64,000 nt of DNA from Galbula dea (taxonomy: Eukaryota > Chordata > Aves > Piciformes > Galbulidae). The position numbers and the translations under genes are program-made. Location: positions 109,273 through 173,272 of the forward strand of contig VWZX01005696.1 in the NCBI GenBank assembly GCA_013399015.1, given 5' to 3'. The notes under the pieces are model-generated. The model searched no databases. It had not been told where the DNA came from and was given only the letters and a program-made list of their open reading frames with translations. The number at the start of each line of letters is the position of its first letter. Position 1 is the stretch's first letter. Shown here piece after piece: positions 60,381 through 64,000 of the stretch.

Positions 60381-61060
60381 ATGGGGAACAGGGGAGGTGC
60401 CTGGGGATTGGAGGAAGGCAAATGTCGCTCCAGTCTTCAAAAAGGTAAGAAGGAGGAGCTGGGCAACTATAGACCAGTCAGCCTCACCTCCATCCCTGGA
60501 AACGTCATGGAACACTTTATCCTCAACTCTGTCTCTAGGCATATCAAGGATAAGGGGGTCACTGGGAGCAGTCAGCATGGGTTTACCAAGGGGAAGTCAT
60601 GTTTGACCAACCTGATAGCCTTTAATGAGGTCATAACCAGGTGGATAAATGAGGGTAGGACAGTGAATATGGTTTAACATGATTTCAGTAAAGTATTTGA
60701 CACTGTCTCCTACAGCATCCTTAAAACTAAACTGAGGAAGTGTGGTCTGGATCACTGGGTAGTGAGGTGGATTGTGACCTGGTTGAAGGACAGAAGCCAG
60801 AGAGTCGTGGTCAATGGAATGGAGTCTAATTGGATGCCTCTGTCTAGTGGAGTCCCTCTGGGGTCGGTACTGGGACCAGTACTTTTTAATAAATTCATTA
60901 ATGACTTGGATGAGGGAACAGAGTGTGCTGTCAGCAAGTTTGCTGATGACACTAAACTAGGTGGAGTGGCTGACACACCACAGGGTTGTGCTGCCATTCA
61001 GCAAGACTTAGACAGGTTGGAGAGTTGGGCAGGGAGAAATTGAATGAAATTCAACAAGGC
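60381..61060 (+). pseudogene. CR1 'B' reverse transcriptase remnant
   Basis: Fingers (LGNYRPVSLTSIPGNVMEHF) lie in the frame of 60381-60677. Motif A near 60680 reads stop-His-Asp-Phe-Ser-Lys-Val-Phe-Asp, so the residue before the catalytic Asp is lost and a stop precedes it. In the next open piece (60762-61043) come SGVPLGSVLGPVLFN and an intact FADD at 60939-60950. A stop at about 61041 ends it. Of all RT copies here it is the least decayed, yet still inactive. Confidence 0.9.
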
Positions 61061-61097
61061 CAAGTGTTGAGTTTTTCACCTAGGAAAAAACAACCCC

Positions 61098-61742
61098 ATG
61101 CATCAGTATAGGTTGGGGTCTGACCTGCTGGAGAGCAGAGAAGGGGAAAGAGACCTGGGGGTCCTGGTAGATGGAAGGATGACTGTGAGCCAGCAGTGTG
61201 CTCTTGTGGCCAGGAGGGCCAAGGGGATTCTGGGGTGGATTAGAAGGGGCATGCCTAGTAGGTCAAGAGAGGTTCTTCTCCCCCTTTACTCTACCCTGGT
61301 GAGGCTGCATCTGGAATATTGTGTCCAGTTCTGGACCCCTCAGTTGAAGAAGGATAGGGAACTGCTTGAAAGAGTCCAGCACAGAGCCACAAAGATGAAG
61401 AAGGGAGTGGAACCTCTTCCTTATGAGGAAAGGCTGAGGGAGTTGGGTCTCTTTAGGTTGGAGAAGAGGAGACTAAGGGGCAACCTCATCTATGCTTTTA
61501 AATATGTGAAGGGTGGGTGTCAGGAGTATGGGGTCAGGCTCTTCTCAGTGAGGCCAGGTGACAGGACAAGGGGCAAGGGTTGTAAGATGAAGCATAGGAG
61601 GTTCCGTGTGAACACATGTAGAAATTTTTTCCCAGTTCAGGTGCCAGAGCACTGGAACAGACTGCCCAGAGAGGTTGTGGAGCCTCCTTCTCCAGAGATA
61701 TTCAAGAGCCATCTGGATGCATTTCTCTGTGACCTGGTGTAG
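61098..61742 (+). pseudogene. CR1 'B' ORF2 C-terminal domain, intact frame
   Basis: 214 codons of the C-terminal domain are open to the natural stop at 61740-61742. Blocks present are YRLGSDLLESREGERDLGVL, SQQCALVARRAKGILGWIRR, YCVQFWTPQLKKDRELLERV, KKGVEPLPYEERLRELGLFR and EHWNRLPREVVEPPSPEIFK. This is the longest open CR1 piece of its kind and points to a fairly recent insertion. The RT upstream is broken, so the piece is not part of a functional ORF2. Confidence 0.92.
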
Positions 61743-61822
61743 GGAATCCTGCTGTGGCATGCTGGTTGGACTAGATGATCTTTCAAGGTCCCTTCCATCT
61801 GCTGACATTCTGTGATTAAGTG

Positions 61823-63252
61823 AAAAAAATATGTATATGGCCAGTGGAAGCAGAATCTGGTAACATGGGAAGTCTACAGAGAAGCTGTTTGCCATTGTGG
61901 AGAGAAAAATCAATGCAGCTAAGGACCAATTACAGTTGAAGCTGGCCAGTGCAGTAGGAGAGAGTAAAAAGAACTTTTTAAAATATGTTAATAGCAAGAG
62001 GAAGACCAGGAGTGACATTGGCCCATTACTAAATAGGGATGGTCACCTCCCAAGCAGAGACATTGACAAAGCAGAAACATTTAATGCTTTCTTTGCCTCT
62101 GTCTTTAACATTCAGGATGGGATTTGGAGCACCCAGTGCCATGAACCAGAGACCAATGACAGGGAGTCTGTTAATTTTCTAGTTGACGCTCAACTAGTGT
62201 GGGACTTGCTCCTCCAACTAGACCCCTATTAGTCTATGGGTCCAGATGGGATCGACCCAAAAATACTTAAAGAGCTGGCAGATGTCATAGAGAGTCCTCT
62301 TCCAATGATTTTTCAATGCTCTTAGGAATCTGGGAAGGACCCGCCTGACTGGGAGTGGGCAAATGTTCCTATTTTCAAGAAAGGCAACTGAAATGACCCT
62401 GGTAACTACAGGCCTGTCAGTCTCACCTAAGCTGAGACGTGCTATTGACTCCAATGTCGGCAGAGAGGCACTGCAGAGACATCTGCACAGATTAGAGGAC
62501 TGGGCAGTCAAAAATCATATGAAATTTAACAAGGGCAAGTGCCAGGTTCTGCACTTGGGAAGGGGCAACCCAAAACCAACATACCAGCTGGGGAATGTGA
62601 GGCCAGAAAGCAGCACTGCAGAAAGGGATCTGGGAGTTTTGACTGATGATAAGTTGAATATGAGTCAGCAGTGTGCGCTAGCAGCCAAAAAGGCCAACAG
62701 GGTTCTGGGGTGCATCAAGCACTCCATTGCTAGCCAATCGAGAGAGGTGTTAGTCCCACTTTACTTGGCACTGGTCTGGAGTATTGTGTGCAGTTTGGGG
62801 CACCACAATACAAGATGAACATGAAGTTTTTGGAGAGCATACAGAGGAGGGCCACAACAATGGTGAAGGAAATGGAAGGGAAGACTTATGAAGAAAGGCA
62901 GAAATCACTTGGTCTGTTCAGCCTGGAGAAGAGGAGACTGAGGGGAGACCTCATTGCAGTTTATAACTTCCTCACCAGAGAGGGAGAGGTAGGTGTTGAC
63001 CCCTTCTCTCTGGTGACCAATGGCAGGACCCGGTTGAATATTAGGAAGCGTTTCTTTACCCAGAGAGTGGTGGAGCATTGGAATAGGCTTCCCAGGGAGG
63101 CTGTCATGGCACTAATTCTCATGGAGTTTAAGAAACACTTGAACAATGCACTTAGGCACATAGTGTGACTTTGGGGTTGTCCTGTGCCTAAACAGAAGTT
63201 GAACTTGATGATCCTTGTGGGCCCCTTCCAACTCAGGATATTCTGATTCTAT
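61823..63252 (+). mobile_element. CR1 LINE 'A', 3' part (linker, C-terminal domain, tail)
   Basis: This continues element A after the inserted B. The linker (KINAAKDQLQLKLASAVGES, 61897-62232) and the start of RT (GPDGIDPKIL near 62240) are present. Then the RT palm is deleted at about 62430: the PVSL block jumps directly to the segment before the C-terminal domain, a loss of about 600 bases. The C-terminal domain, a 3' UTR of the same type as the 10.5-kb copy and a tail (GATATTCTGATTCTATAATC) follow. Alternatively it could be an unrelated CR1 beside B; the fit of the linker to the break at 60349 argues against that. Confidence 0.85.
62363..63168 (+). pseudogene. CR1 'A' ORF2 C-terminal domain remnant
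   Basis: Two overlapping open stretches (62363-62818 and 62788-63168) cover the C-terminal domain. The first has LEDWAVKNHMKFNKGKCQVL and NMSQQCALAAKKANRVLGCI. The second has FLESIQRRATTMVKEMEGK, GLFSLEKRRLRGDLIAVYNF and FFTQRVVEHWNRLPREAV, then the stop at 63166-63168. A small deletion near 62775 shifts the frame. The first stretch starts upstream of the RT deletion joint, so its first 20 residues are not natural sequence. Confidence 0.88.
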
Positions 63253-64000
63253 AATCTACAGTACTCCCCACTGACAGATTTTATTATGACATTAGTTGTG
63301 AAACACTCTCTAAGTTACTATCCAGCTAGCTAGTTGACAGTGGACTGCAAAAAAATTGCTGAGTACAGTCTTTAATAGTCCATAGTCTGAATTCGTCTTC
63401 TAATAATTCATCTTGTGTCTAGACTGTATTTCCTTTGCTTTAATGAAGTAACAATACTTAATACTTTTTTTTAAAGACAATGGATATTAGCTAGTCCTGT
63501 GTGGAAATTAAAATGATTTAATATCTTTTGGACAGACTTGTTCTGGCTACAACTTCTTCCTTGGTTACTCTCCTTTTCTAAAGTACTTACAAATACTTGG
63601 CTTGATTTTTAATTCCAGTATTTTTCCATGCATTGAAGCAAAGATGACTCATTGATAATAATTCTCTCTTAGTCTCTTTAAAGATAGACACTAACTCTAT
63701 GATTTTGTGTCCTTCTGGAGTAATATCCAATGTCCCTGATGTCAAAAAAAATCTACTCAGTTTTTCTGCTGGGCAAACTGTAAGTACTAGCAAACTCTGC
63801 TTGACCCTGTTATATAAAAAAAAAAATAAAAAAAAAATTGCTTAATTTTTAACTTAAATCAGAATTAGATATATGGGCATAATTTTATATATCCTACATA
63901 GCTATTCATAACATTAATAAATTCTTTTAAAATAGATGGCAAGATAATAGTAATTGTATTTTAGGATTTCCTAGGTAAGAGGAAAACCAATAATATTGGA
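63253..64000. other. Unique AT-rich DNA to window end
   Basis: No gene recognised. A-rich runs lie at about 63818-63838. Confidence 0.45.

Larger units (their letters stand above)
60350..61822 (+). mobile_element. CR1 LINE 'B', inserted into element A
   Basis: This 5'-truncated sense CR1 starts just before the RT (CTCTTCATCATCTTTAG, as at 6392 of the 5.2-kb copy) and runs to the 3' UTR and tail (GACATTCTGTGATTAAGTG). On both sides lies element A: the EN-to-linker junction at 60349, and the continued linker from 61823. That shows insertion of B into A. B represents the subfamily whose 3' end is shared by the copies at 21.5, 36.6, 44.6, 45.9 and 49.3 kb and by the tRNA-headed SINE. Confidence 0.93.

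Noticed and set aside
61545..62018. 157-codon minus-strand open frame
   Set aside because: It runs antisense across the junction of two CR1 copies and is a shadow frame.
1..64000. CRISPR arrays, operons, ribosome binding sites, bacterial terminators
   Set aside because: The sequence is vertebrate nuclear DNA. No regularly spaced identical repeats were seen, and the only repeats are retroelements and simple repeats.

Overview
The window is AT-rich vertebrate nuclear DNA, almost certainly from a bird. The evidence is at least 19 pieces of CR1 LINE, many ending in the avian CR1 tail (repeats of ATTCTGTG or ATTCTATG), an avian ERVL-type LTR, and remnants of an endogenous retrovirus. I found no host protein-coding gene, rRNA, functional tRNA, CRISPR array or bacterial-type operon. 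The window is best read as intergenic or intronic sequence in a gene-poor region. By my boundaries CR1 covers about 16 kb, roughly a quarter of the window. That is high for a bird and would fit a CR1-rich lineage such as woodpeckers and relatives; this last step is inference.

Layout. 0-5.2 kb: unique AT-rich DNA. 5.2-7.0 kb: a CR1 carrying the end of the endonuclease (EN) and the reverse transcriptase (RT), without its 3' end. 9.94-10.09 kb: a short composite SINE with a tRNA-Glu-like head joined to a CR1 tail. 10.5-11.2 kb: a CR1 3' part. 11.7-14.57 kb: an antisense CR1 that keeps its GC-rich 5' region and ORF1 start but has lost its middle. 15.97-16.9 and 21.5-21.7 kb: further CR1 3' parts. 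22.7-24.07 kb: an inverted CR1 piece joined to a sense CR1. 25.9-26.4 and 30.04-30.35 kb: antisense CR1 tails. 30.6-34.92 kb: an antisense, broken provirus (LTR, gag, protease, RT, RNase H region). 35.2-35.74 kb: a solo ERVL-type LTR. 36.6-49.5 kb: a run of mostly antisense CR1 tails with one EN fragment. 55.4-55.95 kb: a sense retroviral integrase fragment. 58.1-63.25 kb: a large CR1 split by a second CR1, with a third tiny CR1 tail between its ORF1 and EN.

Working relationships. Nothing here looks intact enough to be expressed as a working protein. The CR1 copies carry stops, frameshifts and deletions, and the retroviral pol has lost active-site residues. The clearest functional link is between the tRNA-headed SINE and the CR1 subfamily that ends at 61.8 kb: they share a tail of about 80 bases, which is how such a SINE would borrow the CR1 machinery. 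The most interesting structural points are that SINE, the triple-nested CR1 at 58-63 kb, and the possibility that one provirus was cut in two by an inversion of about 25 kb. I did not find a new biological system.
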